From the NCBI RefSeq assembly GCF_000344155.1, contig NZ_BAOQ01000019.1, forward strand, positions 47,353 through 111,352: 64,000 bases of DNA, in the 5' to 3' direction. Positions within the stretch are counted from its first letter, which is position 1. Each line of letters starts with the position of its first letter. This document shows positions 9,522 through 18,542 of the stretch, piece by piece. The notes below the pieces were generated by a model. That model did no database searches. It saw nothing but the letters and a program-made list of their open reading frames with translations, and had not been told where the DNA came from. The position numbers were made by a program, and so were the translations under genes. The stretch comes from Gordonia paraffinivorans NBRC 108238 (lineage in GTDB: Bacteria > Actinomycetota > Actinomycetes > Mycobacteriales > Mycobacteriaceae).

Positions 9522-11105
9522 TCACCGGGCTCGCTCCTGCCGCGTGAGCACGACCCGCCGTTCGATCCCGATCCGCGCCAGGAACCCCGCGTCGTGGGAC
9601 ACGACCACCAGGGCGCCCCGCCAACTCTCCAATGCCCCGACCAGCTGCGTGACCGTGTCGAGGTCGAGGTTGTTGGTCGGCTCGTCGAGGATCAGCAGCT
9701 TCGGGGTCGGGTCGCCGAGGAGCGCGTCGGCGAGTGCGACCCGCAGCTTCTCGCCCCCGGACAGCTCGCCCAGCGTGCGTTCGGCGCGGTTGCCGCGGAA
9801 CAGGAACCGCGCCAGGTGCGCCCGCACCTCCTGGGTGGAGATGTCGGGATGGCGTGCCGCGACATGCCCGGCGATCGACGCCGACGGGTCGTCGAAGACG
9901 ATCTGCTGCGGCACGAACGCGTAGGGCACGACGATCCGCTCGCGGTCGATCAGGTCGGCGATCAGCGTGGACTTGCCCGCTCCGTTCGGGCCGGTGAGCG
10001 CGATCCGCTCGGGCCCGTCGACGCGCAGCCGGTCGTCGACGACGACCTGCGCGCGCGGGGCGACCTCGACCTCGGGGACGACGATCCGCGCGGTGCGGTC
10101 GTCGCGGACCTCCTCGCGCGCGGCGTCGAGGCGTGTGGCCGCCTCGTCGACGTCGGTCCGGTGCATGTTCCGCAGCTTGCCCGCCGACACCTGGGCCTCG
10201 CTGCGGCGCTTGTGCGCGATGATCCTCGGCACCCGTTTCTCGCGTTCCGCGGTGGCTGCGGTTCGAGCGCGGCGATCGAGCTTGATCTGCGCCTCGACGA
10301 GCTCGCGCCGCTGTTTGCGCAGGTCACCGGCGGCGTTGGCGACCGCTGCCGCCGCGGCCTGCTGCTCGGCGTCGACGACCTCGCGGTAATGCGAGTAGGG
10401 GCCGCCGAACACCCGCACCTCGCCCCGGTACAGCTCCAGGGTGGCATCCACGCGTTCGAGGAGCTCGAGGTCGTGACTGACCACGACGACCGTGCCGGCG
10501 AAGTGTTCGATGGCGTCGAAAAGCCGTGCACGCGAGTCGGTGTCGAGATTGTTCGTCGGCTCGTCGAGCAGGAGCAGCGACGGGCGCCGCATGAGGGCCG
10601 CCACGATGGACAGCAGCGTCGCCTCGCCGCCGGACATCGAGCCGACGGCGCGGTCGAGGTCGGGCGGCAGGCCCATCTGTGCCAGCAGGGCAAGGGCCCG
10701 TTCTTCGACGTCCCACTCGTCGCCGACGATCTCGAAGTCGTCGGGGTCGACCGATCCGTTCTCGATGCGGCGAAGCGCCGACCGGACGTCTGCGATGCCC
10801 AGTGCGGCGTCGACCGTCGCGCGCGGATCGGACTGCGGGTCCTGCGTCACCAGGCCCACCTCGGCGTCGGCACCGGCGGACAGGGTGATGCTGCCCGACG
10901 CCGGTTCGAGGCGACCCGCGAGCAGCGCCAGCAACGTAGACTTGCCTGCGCCGTTGGCGCCGATGAGCGAGTACGTCCCCGCGTTCAGCGTGAGGTCGAG
11001 GTGGTCGAAGACGGCGGTGCCGTCCGGCCAGGCGAACGAGACATCGGACAACAAGACCGACGATGCGGTCGACGGGTTGCGGAAAGGGGAGGTGGAAGCA
11101 GACAC
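9522..11105 (-). CDS. ABC-F family ATPase (ribosome-associated/protection type)
   Basis: A 527-residue protein with two ABC ATPase domains and no membrane segment, which defines ABC-F. The first domain has GANGAGKST, MSGGEATLLSI and LLLLDEPTNNLD. The second has GPNGAGKST, LSGGEKLRVALA and LLILDEPTNNLD. A charged helical linker (about residues 230-300, rich in RRARTAATAEREKR) separates them, as in proteins that act at the ribosomal E site. Members either protect ribosomes from antibiotics or assist translation. The GTG start at 11105 has AGGAG 5 nt upstream, and this site overlaps an inverted repeat at 11114-11165. That suggests controlled translation, as known for resistance-type ABC-F genes. 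Confidence 0.9.
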   Translation of the reverse strand: MSASTSPFRNPSTASSVLLSDVSFAWPDGTAVFDHLDLTLNAGTYSLIGANGAGKSTLLALLAGRLEPASGSITLSAGADAEVGLVTQDPQSDPRATVDAALGIADVRSALRRIENGSVDPDDFEIVGDEWDVEERALALLAQMGLPPDLDRAVGSMSGGEATLLSIVAALMRRPSLLLLDEPTNNLDTDSRARLFDAIEHFAGTVVVVSHDLELLERVDATLELYRGEVRVFGGPYSHYREVVDAEQQAAAAAVANAAGDLRKQRRELVEAQIKLDRRARTAATAEREKRVPRIIAHKRRSEAQVSAGKLRNMHRTDVDEAATRLDAAREEVRDDRTARIVVPEVEVAPRAQVVVDDRLRVDGPERIALTGPNGAGKSTLIADLIDRERIVVPYAFVPQQIVFDDPSASIAGHVAARHPDISTQEVRAHLARFLFRGNRAERTLGELSGGEKLRVALADALLGDPTPKLLILDEPTNNLDLDTVTQLVGALESWRGALVVVSHDAGFLARIGIERRVVLTRQERAR

Positions 11106-11113
11106 ACGGACTC

Positions 11114-11165
11114 CTGAAGTGGTCGGGATTCACCGGCGAGATCACGCCGGCCGGGGCCACTTCAG
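11114..11165 (-). promoter_or_regulatory. Structured leader overlapping the ABC-F ribosome-binding site
   Basis: Nine-nt perfect arms (CTGAAGTGG at 11114-11122 and CCACTTCAG at 11157-11165) enclose a smaller GC stem at 11132-11149. On the transcript of the ABC-F gene, the 3' arm of the outer stem runs into the AGGAG Shine-Dalgarno sequence. Pairing would therefore partly hide it. This fits a translational or transcriptional attenuator; no leader peptide could be assigned. Confidence 0.45.
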
Positions 11166-11354
11166 CTGTTCATCGTGTGAGATCACTCCTCGCATGTCGG
11201 GAAGCCGCCGAAGGCGACGACAACTCCACGGTAGCGCGGCACGCGTGGCCCGCCAACGGGTTTTCTCGACGGGGTACTTCCCGGCCGGGTTCTTCCCGAC
11301 CCGCGCTCCCACCGCCGGTTTTCCCCACCGCGTCGCCTCCACCGGTGACATCGC

Positions 11355-11360
11355 TACGGT
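11355..11360 (+). promoter_or_regulatory. -10 box of a probable leaderless transcript
   Basis: TACGGT at 11355-11360 fits TANNNT and ends 7 nt before the ATG at 11368. Transcription would begin at or next to the start codon. There is no Shine-Dalgarno sequence, which agrees with a leaderless mRNA. Confidence 0.5.
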
Positions 11361-11367
11361 TGAGGGC

Positions 11368-12375
11368 ATGTCCTTCATCCGCACCTCGGTGAGCAACGGC
11401 GTCGGTGAGATCGTCCTCGATCGGCCGAAGGCCCTGAACGCGCTGGACCAGACCATGATCGACGAGATGTACCGGACTCTCGGCGAGTGGGGCGACGACG
11501 ACTCGATCGAGACGGTCCTCGTCACCTCGGTGAGCGACCGCGCCTTCTGCGCGGGCGGCGATATCAAGTCGATCCGCGAGTACGCGCTGAACGGGGACTC
11601 CGCCGCCATCAGCCGGTACTTCCGGAGTGAGTACCGGCTCGACCAGCTGATCGCCGAATACCCCAAGCCCTACGTCGCCCTCATCGACGGCGCCGCGATG
11701 GGCGGAGGCCTCGGCATCAGCGTCCACGGAGAGATCCGCGTGGTCACCGAGAAGGCGATGATCGCGATGCCCGAGACCGCGATCGGCTTCTTCCCGGACA
11801 TCGGCTCCACCTACTTCCTGCCCCGGCTGCCCGACGGCGTCGGCATGTGGCTCGGTCTCACCGGTGCCCGCATCCACGGCATCGACGCCGTGGCCATCGG
11901 TCTCGCAACGCATTTCGTGTCCTCGGCCGATCTGCCCGCGGTCGCCGGATCGATCCGCGCCGGCGAGGACCTCGTCGACGCGCTGGCGAAGTCGGGGACG
12001 TCGGAAACCAGCGACGTGCCGCTGCGCAAGATCGGGGAGTACTTCGCCGACGACAACGTCGCCGCGATCATCGGCGGCCTCCGCGGCGCGGTCGGCGACG
12101 AGTGGGCGCAGGAGATGGTCGGACTGCTCGAGAAGGCCTCGCCGACGAGCCTCTGGGTCACCGCCGCGATGCTCGACGCGGGCGCCCACTCGGGTCTCGA
12201 CGAGTGCTTCGACCGCGAACTGCATGCGGCAGAACAGATCACGAAGACGCACGACTTCGCCGAAGGCGTGCGGGCGGTGTTGGTCGACAAAGATCGCAAC
12301 CCCAGGTTCGATCCGGCCTCCGTCGACGACGTCGACCCGAAGCTGGTGGCGCGTATCGTCGGCGAGTCGGTGTAG
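11368..12375 (+). CDS. Enoyl-CoA hydratase/3-hydroxyisobutyryl-CoA hydrolase-like
   Basis: A 335-residue crotonase-superfamily protein. It is longer than plain hydratases (about 260), and its length and pattern fit 3-hydroxyisobutyryl-CoA hydrolase, which releases 3-hydroxyisobutyrate in valine breakdown. Visible motifs are DRAFCAGGDIKSIRE, DGAAMGGGLGISVHG and MPETAIGFFPDIGSTYFLPR, the last carrying the Glu and Asp typical of the hydrolase branch. The ATG at 11368 follows a -10 box by 7 nt. The gene converges on the lipoprotein gene, with only 8 bp between stop codons. Confidence 0.85.
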   Translation: MSFIRTSVSNGVGEIVLDRPKALNALDQTMIDEMYRTLGEWGDDDSIETVLVTSVSDRAFCAGGDIKSIREYALNGDSAAISRYFRSEYRLDQLIAEYPKPYVALIDGAAMGGGLGISVHGEIRVVTEKAMIAMPETAIGFFPDIGSTYFLPRLPDGVGMWLGLTGARIHGIDAVAIGLATHFVSSADLPAVAGSIRAGEDLVDALAKSGTSETSDVPLRKIGEYFADDNVAAIIGGLRGAVGDEWAQEMVGLLEKASPTSLWVTAAMLDAGAHSGLDECFDRELHAAEQITKTHDFAEGVRAVLVDKDRNPRFDPASVDDVDPKLVARIVGESV

Positions 12376-12383
12376 TCCGCTCG

Positions 12384-13181
12384 CTACGGCCTGAGCTCGA
12401 ACCAGCCGCCGAGGAGCACGGTGTCGGCCGTCGCCCCCGGATCCGGCTGCGGCGCCGCCGACGACTCGTCCGCGTCGAAGGGCACGTCGTCGTCGGGAGC
12501 GAACGGATTCGCGTCGACCCGCGTCGCCGCCGGACACGTGAACGAGCCGGCCGCGAGCTTGCCCGACATCGCGGTCAGCGCGAGCTGACAGGCGGGCGAG
12601 TGGTGGTAGACGCCGTCGACCGACACACCGATCTGCGCGTTGATCGGCCGCAGCAGCGGGCCGGCCGTCGGACGGGGACCGCCGCCCGCGGGCGGGACGA
12701 TCCCTCCGGTGAGTTCGCTGATGACGAACTCGATCTGGGCGCCGTCGGTCCCGGCGCCCTTGAACACGAACAGGAGTGAGTCCGGAGGGACGTCGGGCTG
12801 CTGCGGGCCCCAGCGCTCGAACTCGTAGCAGCGCGACTCGGGTTCGGCATCTGGTCCCGGCGCGCCGGATTCCGTCGCCTTGGGTGTCGCCGAGGTGGTG
12901 GCCCCGGGCGGCGATCCGGGCGGTGGGGGAGCCTGCGAGATCGCGATTCGGATGCTCCCGGTCGAGAACTTCAGGTTCTGGCCGCTGCGGTCGACCGAAC
13001 CCTGGGGCGGGGTCTGTGCGCACGCCTCCGGATCGACGGGGCGCGAGGCCGGGGTCGTGGTCGTCGCCGACGACCCGGCGCTCGGGGTCTCGTCTGCGCC
13101 GCACCCTCCGACGAGGACGGCCACCGCCGAGACCGAGGCCAGCACGCCGAGGGCGCGGGTGCACACGCTGGGAAGCCTCAT
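12384..13181 (-). CDS. Putative lipoprotein, function unknown
   Basis: A 265-residue predicted lipoprotein. The start at 13181 gives a type II signal peptide, MRLPSVCTRALGVLASVSAV then a lipobox LVGGCGAD with the lipidated Cys near residue 26. A Thr/Ser/Pro-rich linker follows, then a soluble domain with a few cysteines and proline/glycine patches. I recognise no catalytic motif. It starts 11 bp after the prfC stop on the same strand and is probably co-transcribed with it. It most likely sits on the outer face of the cytoplasmic membrane. The upstream in-frame extension would destroy the signal peptide and is not used. Confidence 0.75.
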   Translation of the reverse strand: MRLPSVCTRALGVLASVSAVAVLVGGCGADETPSAGSSATTTTPASRPVDPEACAQTPPQGSVDRSGQNLKFSTGSIRIAISQAPPPPGSPPGATTSATPKATESGAPGPDAEPESRCYEFERWGPQQPDVPPDSLLFVFKGAGTDGAQIEFVISELTGGIVPPAGGGPRPTAGPLLRPINAQIGVSVDGVYHHSPACQLALTAMSGKLAAGSFTCPAATRVDANPFAPDDDVPFDADESSAAPQPDPGATADTVLLGGWFELRP

Positions 13182-13192
13182 CGGTGCAACGG

Positions 13193-14797
13193 TCAGTCCG
13201 CCGCCGCGACGAGCGGCTCGAGCGTCAGGTCGGGATGTTCTTTCTCGATGTACTGCAGTCGCCACTTGTCGCTGAACAGCGCCAGGATCGCGCCGTCGGT
13301 GCGGGTGAACACCTCGACGCCCCGCTGACGGTCGAGTTCGGGTGCGCTCTCCGCGTCGGTCCGGCGGGCGATCGTGTACCCGAGCGGCTCGATGATGGTG
13401 TCGACGTTGAACTCCGCCTTCATGCGCGCGGTCATGACCTCGAACTGCATCGGGCCGACGGCTGCGAGCACCGGCGACATCTCGCCGCGCGTGTCGTTGC
13501 GCAGCACCTGCACGACGCCCTCGCTGTCGAGCTGATCCATCGCCTTGCGGAACTGCTTGTACTTGTCGGCCGTCGTCGCGCGCAGCGCCGAGAAGTGCTC
13601 GGGCGCGAAGGACGGGATCGGCGGGAACTGGACCTTCGGGCCGTCGTACAGGGTGTCGCCGGGGGCGAGTGCGGTCGCGTTGACCAGGCCGACGACGTCG
13701 CCGGGGTAGGCGGTGTCGACGGTCGAGCGGTCACGCCCGAACACGGCCTGGGCGTACTTGGTGGCGAACGGCTTTCCGGTCTGGGCGTGGGTGACGACCA
13801 TGCCGCGCTCGAACTCGCCGGAGACGATCCGCATGTACGCCAGGCGATCCCGGTGGCTGGCATCCATACCGGCCTGCACCTTGAAGACGACGGCCGAGAA
13901 CGGGTCGGTCACCTGCCGCTCGCCGCCCTCGACGTCGGTGCGCGGGCCGGGCGGCGGCGCCAGTTCGACGAGGGTCTCGAGCAGTTGGCGCACGCCGAAG
14001 TTCAGCATCGCCGAGGCGAAGATCATCGGCGAGGTCTGCCCGGCGAGGAACAGCTCCTGGTCGTGGTCCTGGCCCATCTCGGAGAGCAATTCGCTCTCCT
14101 CCACGGCCGCGGTCCACGCGTCGCCCTCGCGCTCGGCCGCGGCGTCGGCGCTCATGATCTCCTCGGGCGCGATCTTGGCGCCGCCCGCGGTGCGGGTGAA
14201 GTGGACGTACTCGCCGGTCCGCCGGTCGAGCAGGCCGCGGAAGTCGCCGGCGATGCCCACCGGGAAGAACAGCGGCGTCGGCACCAGGCCGATGCGTTCG
14301 GTGATCTCGTCGATCAGCTCGAGCGGCGTCTGGCCGGGCCGGTCCCACTTGTTGATGACGGTGATGACCGGGATGCCGCGGTGGCGACACACCTGGAACA
14401 GTTTCAGCGTCTGCGGCTCGAGGCCCTTCGCCGCGTCGATGAGCATGACCGCGGCGTCGACCGCGGTCAGCACACGGTAGGTGTCCTCGGAGAAGTCGGC
14501 GTGGCCGGGGGTGTCGACGAGGTTGATGACGCTCGGGACACCCGGCTCGCTGTGCTCGGCGAGGTAGTTGAACTGCAGGGCGGTCGAGCTGACGGAGATG
14601 CCGCGGGCCTTCTCCATCTCCATCCAGTCGGAGACGGTGGACTTGCGTCCGGCCTTGCCGTGGATCGCACCCGCCTCGCTGATCATGCGCGCATGCAACG
14701 CCAACGCCTCGGTCATCGTCGACTTACCGGCGTCCGGATGGGAGATGATCGCGAAGGTACGTCGGCGCTTGACCTCGGATGCGACGTCAGAACTCAC
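13193..14797 (-). CDS. prfC: Peptide chain release factor 3
   Basis: A translational GTPase of 534 residues with the GTG start at 14797 (E. coli RF3 has 529). RF3 removes RF1/RF2 from the ribosome after termination. G motifs are ISHPDAGKST (P-loop), DTPGHADFSEDTYR (switch II) and NKWDRPG (NKxD). Domains II and III follow, ending with DGAILALFSDKWRLQY. An in-frame GTG at 14848 would add 17 residues that fit no family consensus, so 14797 is preferred; no strong ribosome-binding site marks either. Confidence 0.93.
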   Translation of the reverse strand: MSSDVASEVKRRRTFAIISHPDAGKSTMTEALALHARMISEAGAIHGKAGRKSTVSDWMEMEKARGISVSSTALQFNYLAEHSEPGVPSVINLVDTPGHADFSEDTYRVLTAVDAAVMLIDAAKGLEPQTLKLFQVCRHRGIPVITVINKWDRPGQTPLELIDEITERIGLVPTPLFFPVGIAGDFRGLLDRRTGEYVHFTRTAGGAKIAPEEIMSADAAAEREGDAWTAAVEESELLSEMGQDHDQELFLAGQTSPMIFASAMLNFGVRQLLETLVELAPPPGPRTDVEGGERQVTDPFSAVVFKVQAGMDASHRDRLAYMRIVSGEFERGMVVTHAQTGKPFATKYAQAVFGRDRSTVDTAYPGDVVGLVNATALAPGDTLYDGPKVQFPPIPSFAPEHFSALRATTADKYKQFRKAMDQLDSEGVVQVLRNDTRGEMSPVLAAVGPMQFEVMTARMKAEFNVDTIIEPLGYTIARRTDAESAPELDRQRGVEVFTRTDGAILALFSDKWRLQYIEKEHPDLTLEPLVAAAD

Positions 14798-14854
14798 GAG
14801 ATCCGAGGCTACTCGGCTGGTCGGGGGCCTCCAAACCGGCGGCCACACGGCAGG

Positions 14855-14893
14855 TGCGGCAACTGGTGCCGGATGGCGAGACCAGATGCCGCA
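14855..14893. repeat. Imperfect palindrome at the 5' flank of the DUF559 gene
   Basis: Arms TGCGGCAACTGGT (14855-14867) and ACCAGATGCCGCA (14881-14893) pair in 12 of 13 positions, with a 13-nt spacer. The core TGCGGCAAYTGGT is shared with the palindrome on the other side of the gene (15812-15860). The right arm overlaps the possible ATG at 14886. Confidence 0.6.
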
Positions 14894-15809
14894 ATCTCAG
14901 ATGCCGGAACCGGCCAGGGCTCGGCGGCGTCCAATCCGCGTGCAGACGCCACCGGGCCTTCGACGCCACGCACTCGGCCGTGACGGAGTGTTCACCATCG
15001 GCGACGCCGTCGAACATGGACTCACCAGGTCAGGAGTCCACCGGCGCTTGAAGGCCGGACTCTGGACGCCGCATTCGCGCGGGGTCTACACCCTCGCCGA
15101 CCATCCCGTCACCGCACGGACCCGAGCACGCCTGGCCGTGGCCGCGGCCGGCAAGAACGCCGTCTTGTCCGGGCTGGGGGCCGCCTGGTGGCACAAGATC
15201 GTCGACGATCCGCCGAAGAGGTTCACCGTCACGGCGCCTCGCAGCCGTCACGGCACTCGGATCGAAGACGTCCGGGTGCGCTACCGGACACTCGACGACG
15301 CGGAGACGGTCACGAGGGATCATCTGCCGATCACATGTTTGCCGCTGACGGTGTTGGAGGCGGCGGTGGAGGGAGACAGCCAGATCCTCGACAACGCGCT
15401 GCTCCTGCGCCGTGTCTCGATCGAGCAGTTGTGCAAGGCCGGGCGCCGTCGTCGAAACAAGGAAGACGCCGCGGAGATCGCAGCGTTGATCGCGCGCGTC
15501 GGCGAGGGTGCTCGGTCGGAGGCGGAGCGTCGGGCGGTTGCGGTCTTGCGCCAAGCCGGACTCAGCGGCTTCGTCTGTAACCACCCCGTCGGCGGGTACT
15601 TCGTGGATGTGGCCTACCTCGACGCGCTGCTGGCCGTCGAGATCGACGGCATGGCCTTCCATCGCGACGCCGACACGTTCCAGCGCGACCGTCGGCGCCG
15701 AAACGAACTCATCGCGCTCGGATGGACCGTCCTCAATTTCACCTGGGCAGATCTGCAGGAGCGGCCCGAGTACGTCGTCGCGTGCGTCCGCACGGCGCTC
15801 GACGTCTGA
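14886..15809 (+). CDS. AbiEi-like/DUF559 protein with Vsr-type nuclease fold
   Basis: A protein of about 307 residues if it starts at 14886 (302 from the next ATG at 14901). The N-terminal third (VFTIGDAVEHGLTRSGVHRR, then SRGVYTLADHPVT) resembles the AbiEi-type winged helix. The C-terminal third has SEAERRAVAVLRQAG, YFVDVAYL and LLAVEIDGMAFHRD, followed by RDRRRRNELIALGWTVLNFT, which matches the DUF559/Vsr-like PD-(D/E)xK nuclease fold with its acidic residues kept. Such genes are common and often single in actinobacterial genomes; their job is not established. It stands alone between prfC and fabH, with no partner toxin, flanked on both sides by related palindromes. Confidence 0.75.
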   Translation: MPQSQMPEPARARRRPIRVQTPPGLRRHALGRDGVFTIGDAVEHGLTRSGVHRRLKAGLWTPHSRGVYTLADHPVTARTRARLAVAAAGKNAVLSGLGAAWWHKIVDDPPKRFTVTAPRSRHGTRIEDVRVRYRTLDDAETVTRDHLPITCLPLTVLEAAVEGDSQILDNALLLRRVSIEQLCKAGRRRRNKEDAAEIAALIARVGEGARSEAERRAVAVLRQAGLSGFVCNHPVGGYFVDVAYLDALLAVEIDGMAFHRDADTFQRDRRRRNELIALGWTVLNFTWADLQERPEYVVACVRTALDV

Positions 15810-15811
15810 CG

Positions 15812-15860
15812 ACAGATGCGGCAATTGGTTCCGCTCTCCGAAACCAACTCCCGCATCTGT
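15812..15860. repeat. Imperfect palindrome at the 3' flank of the DUF559 gene
   Basis: Nineteen-nt arms, 15812-15830 and 15842-15860, pair in 17 of 19 positions around an 11-nt loop, beginning 2 nt after the DUF559 stop. It could act as a bidirectional terminator with fabH, which converges here. However, it shares the TGCGGCAAYTGGT core with the palindrome at 14855-14893, so it may belong to a repeat family. Confidence 0.65.
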
Positions 15861-15886
15861 GAAAAGTTGTCGGCGACGCTGATGTC

Positions 15887-16903
15887 CTACTCGAACGGCA
15901 CCGGCGGCAGCTTGACCACCTGCGAGGCGTACGAGAGCCCGGCACCGAAGCCGAGCAGCAGGGCGGTCTGGCCGGGCTGGGCCTTGCCGGTGGAGAGCAG
16001 GTCCTCCATGGCGAGCGGGATCGACGCTGCGGAGGTGTTGCCGGTGTACTCGATGTCGTTGGCGACGACGGCGTCCTCGCGCAGCTTCAGGCTCCGGGCG
16101 AGGAGTTCGTTGATGCGGGCGTTGGCCTGGTGCGGGACGAAGACGTCGAGATCCTCGGCGCCGATCTTGGCGGCCTCGAGGGCGCGGTGGGCGACCTTGC
16201 CCATCTCGAAGGCGGCCCAGCGGAAGACCGCGGTGCCCTCGAGGCGCAGGTAGGGGCGCTGCTTGCGGTCGCTGTCGAGGAAGGTCACCCAGTCGAGGTC
16301 CTGGCGGATGGCGTTGAACTGCGAGCCGTCCGAGCCCCAGACGACCGGGCCGAGCTCCTGCTCCTCGGTGGGGCCGACGACCACGGCGCCGGCGCCGTCG
16401 CCGAAGATGAAGCAGTTGGTGCGGTCGGTCATGTCGAGCGTGACCGAGAGCTGCTCGGCGCCGATGACCAGCACGTGGGTGGCGCTGCCGCCGCGGATCA
16501 TGTCCGACGCCAGGGCCATGCCGTAGCCGAAGCCGGCGCAACCGACGGTGACGTCGAAAGCGGGGACGCCGTTGGCGCCGAGTTCGGTGGCGACCTTGGT
16601 CGCACCCGCCGGGGTCAGGAGCAGGTGCGTGTTGGTCGCGAGGATCACCGCGTCGATGTCCGAACCGTGAAGCAGGGCGTTCGCGATCGCCTTGCGTCCG
16701 GCGTTGACGGCCATCTCCATGACGCTCTCGTCGCGTCGGGCGAAGCGGCGGGTCTTGATGCCGGTGCGGGTGTAGATCCACTCATCGGAGGAATCGATGT
16801 GCTGGCAGATCTCCTCGTTGGTGACCACGCGCTCGGGCCGGTAGGCGCCGATGCCGAGCATGCCGATGTTCTTGATGCCTGTGGTGTCCGCGATGACTGC
16901 CAT
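15887..16903 (-). CDS. fabH: Beta-ketoacyl-ACP synthase III
   Basis: A 338-residue KAS III. It condenses an acyl-CoA starter with malonyl-ACP; in mycobacteria the homologue links FAS-I products to FAS-II for mycolic acids. The catalytic triad is visible: Cys122 in [10 protein letters not shown], His in VPHQANARI and Asn in YTGNTSAAS. The Arg of [13 protein letters not shown] and the C-terminal [13 protein letters not shown] are also standard. The start at 16903 has GGAAGGAAG at 16908-16916. A 7-bp inverted repeat at 16937-16970 overlaps its probable -10 box. It is a single gene here, not part of a fab cluster. Confidence 0.95.
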   Translation of the reverse strand: MAVIADTTGIKNIGMLGIGAYRPERVVTNEEICQHIDSSDEWIYTRTGIKTRRFARRDESVMEMAVNAGRKAIANALLHGSDIDAVILATNTHLLLTPAGATKVATELGANGVPAFDVTVGCAGFGYGMALASDMIRGGSATHVLVIGAEQLSVTLDMTDRTNCFIFGDGAGAVVVGPTEEQELGPVVWGSDGSQFNAIRQDLDWVTFLDSDRKQRPYLRLEGTAVFRWAAFEMGKVAHRALEAAKIGAEDLDVFVPHQANARINELLARSLKLREDAVVANDIEYTGNTSAASIPLAMEDLLSTGKAQPGQTALLLGFGAGLSYASQVVKLPPVPFE

Positions 16904-16936
16904 GGTCTTCCTTCCGATATGTGACCCGGCATATGA

Positions 16937-16970
16937 CGGTACTCACCCGGCCACCTACTAGGAAGTACCG
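16937..16970 (-). promoter_or_regulatory. Inverted repeat over the fabH promoter
   Basis: CGGTACT (16937-16943) and AGTACCG (16964-16970) form perfect 7-bp arms spaced by 20 bp. On the minus strand, TACCGT (16936-16941) is a good TANNNT -10 hexamer upstream of fabH. One arm therefore covers the -10 and the other sits near the -35. A lipid-sensing repressor site is possible; no regulator is identified. Confidence 0.35.
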
Positions 16971-17096
16971 CACCCCGACCCGTCATCGTTACCGATGGGG
17001 CGGTCCGGCGGACAGGTGTTCGTGAGGGGGAGGGCGCCGTCGGTGCGGGCGGAACCCGCAGACGGCCGGGGACGAACAGATGAGGGTGGGTTCGCG

Positions 17097-17666
17097 CTAC
17101 CAGGCGTGAACGGTGTTCTGAGCGGCTTCGAGACCCTGCGTGACGAGCAGTTCGACGGCGTCGCAACCGTTTCGGACCAGGAGCTCGACCTCGGCCCGGT
17201 CGGCGGCCGGAAACGGTTTGAGCACGAAGTCGGCGGGGTCCTGCCGCCCGGGCGGCCGTCCGATGCCCATGCGCACCCGCAGGTAGTCCTTGGTGCCCAT
17301 GACCTGGCTGATCGAACGCAGCCCGTTGTGGCCGCCCTCGCCGCCGCCCTTCTTCAGGCGCACGAGTCCGAAGTCGATGTCGAGTTCGTCGTGCACGACG
17401 ATGAGGTCGGCGGGGTCGACGGAATAGAACTTGGCCAGTGGGCCGATCTGCCGGCCCGACTCGTTCATATAGACGCGGGCCTTGGCCAGAAGAACAGGCA
17501 GGCCGCCGAGGCGGACCTCGGCGACCTCTGCGCCGGACTTCTTGTGAACCTTCCAGCGCTCGCCTGCCGAGGAGGCGAGGCCGTCGACGACCATCGCGCC
17601 GACGTTGTGCCTCGTCTTCTCGTACTTGGGCCCGGGGTTGCCGAGCCCGACAATCAGTTTCACCAC
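17097..17666 (-). CDS. pth: Peptidyl-tRNA hydrolase
   Basis: A 189-residue Pth, the normal length, which recycles peptidyl-tRNA dropped by ribosomes. Signature segments are [20 protein letters not shown] (the His is catalytic), [38 protein letters not shown] and RMGIGRPPG. Two successive GTG codons at 17666 and 17663 are the only starts that give the standard N-terminus (VVKLIVGLG). The gene lies 25 bp downstream of rplY on the same strand, a conserved pair in actinobacteria. Confidence 0.95.
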   Translation of the reverse strand: MVKLIVGLGNPGPKYEKTRHNVGAMVVDGLASSAGERWKVHKKSGAEVAEVRLGGLPVLLAKARVYMNESGRQIGPLAKFYSVDPADLIVVHDELDIDFGLVRLKKGGGEGGHNGLRSISQVMGTKDYLRVRMGIGRPPGRQDPADFVLKPFPAADRAEVELLVRNGCDAVELLVTQGLEAAQNTVHAW

Positions 17667-17691
17667 TCGGGTCGAGTAGTTCGGGTCCGGA

Positions 17692-18303
17692 CTACTCCGA
17701 AGCCTCGGCAGCCTCACCCTCGGCTTCCTCTGCACCCTCGTCCTCGGCGACGACGCGCTGCGCCTCGGTGACCGAGACGACCGGGAGCTCCGCATCGGAG
17801 ACCAGGGTGACGCCCTCGGGCAGCTGCACGTCGGAGGCATGGATGATGGTGCCGGCCTCGAGGCCCTCGACGCTGACGGTGACGTTCTCGGGGATCTCGA
17901 GCGCGTCGGCCTCGATCTCGATGTTGGTGGCGTCCTGGACGACCAGGGTGCCCGGGGCGGCGTCACCCTCGACGACGACCGGGACCTCGACGGTGACCTT
18001 CTCGCCGCGGCGGACGATGAGGAGGTCGGCGTGCTGGATGAAGTTGCGGATCGGGTGGACGTCGACCTGCTTGGTGAGCGCGAGCTGGCTGGTGCCCTCG
18101 ATGTCGAGGTCGATCAGGGCGTTGGCGCCGTGCGAGCGCAGGATCGCGGCGAACTCGCGGGCCGGGAGGTTCAGGTGCTGCGGGTCGGTGCCGTGGCCGT
18201 AGAGCACGGCGGGAACGTTGCCCTCGCGACGGGCACGACGGGCGGCGCCCTTGCCCTTCTCGGTGCGGGCGGTGACAGACAGCTTCTCGGCCTTGGTGGC
18301 CAT
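17692..18303 (-). CDS. rplY: 50S ribosomal protein L25/general stress protein Ctc
   Basis: A 203-residue L25 of the long (CTC/TL5) type, which binds 5S rRNA. Residues 1-95 are the L25 domain ([48 protein letters not shown]). Residues 96-180 form the TL5 C-terminal beta domain. The last 25 residues are an acidic Glu/Ala tail ([17 protein letters not shown]). GGAG lies at 18308-18313 on the minus strand, just before the ATG at 18303. It leads the rplY-pth operon. Confidence 0.95.
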   Translation of the reverse strand: MATKAEKLSVTARTEKGKGAARRARREGNVPAVLYGHGTDPQHLNLPAREFAAILRSHGANALIDLDIEGTSQLALTKQVDVHPIRNFIQHADLLIVRRGEKVTVEVPVVVEGDAAPGTLVVQDATNIEIEADALEIPENVTVSVEGLEAGTIIHASDVQLPEGVTLVSDAELPVVSVTEAQRVVAEDEGAEEAEGEAAEASE

Positions 18304-18542
18304 GGTGATCTCCTCTGATCGGTGTTGCGGTCGTTTGTCCGTCGCGACGAGCAACGGGCACGGAGCCCGACCGCGAGACACCCGCGGGGCCGCGCAGAAG
18401 GGCGCCCGGAGGAGCAGCGGTGGTCGCGCCGATCACGGTGACAACGTCACCCTCGCCGAGACAACTGGGCCAGGATAGTCGATGACCTGCCCAGATGTCA
18501 CATCAGGTACCTCCAGAGAGTGGCAGCCGCCATACTCGGGAC

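Noticed and set aside
14886..15809. A complete AbiE-type toxin-antitoxin system
   Set aside because: Only the AbiEi-like domain is seen, fused to a DUF559 domain. There is no AbiEii nucleotidyltransferase on either side.
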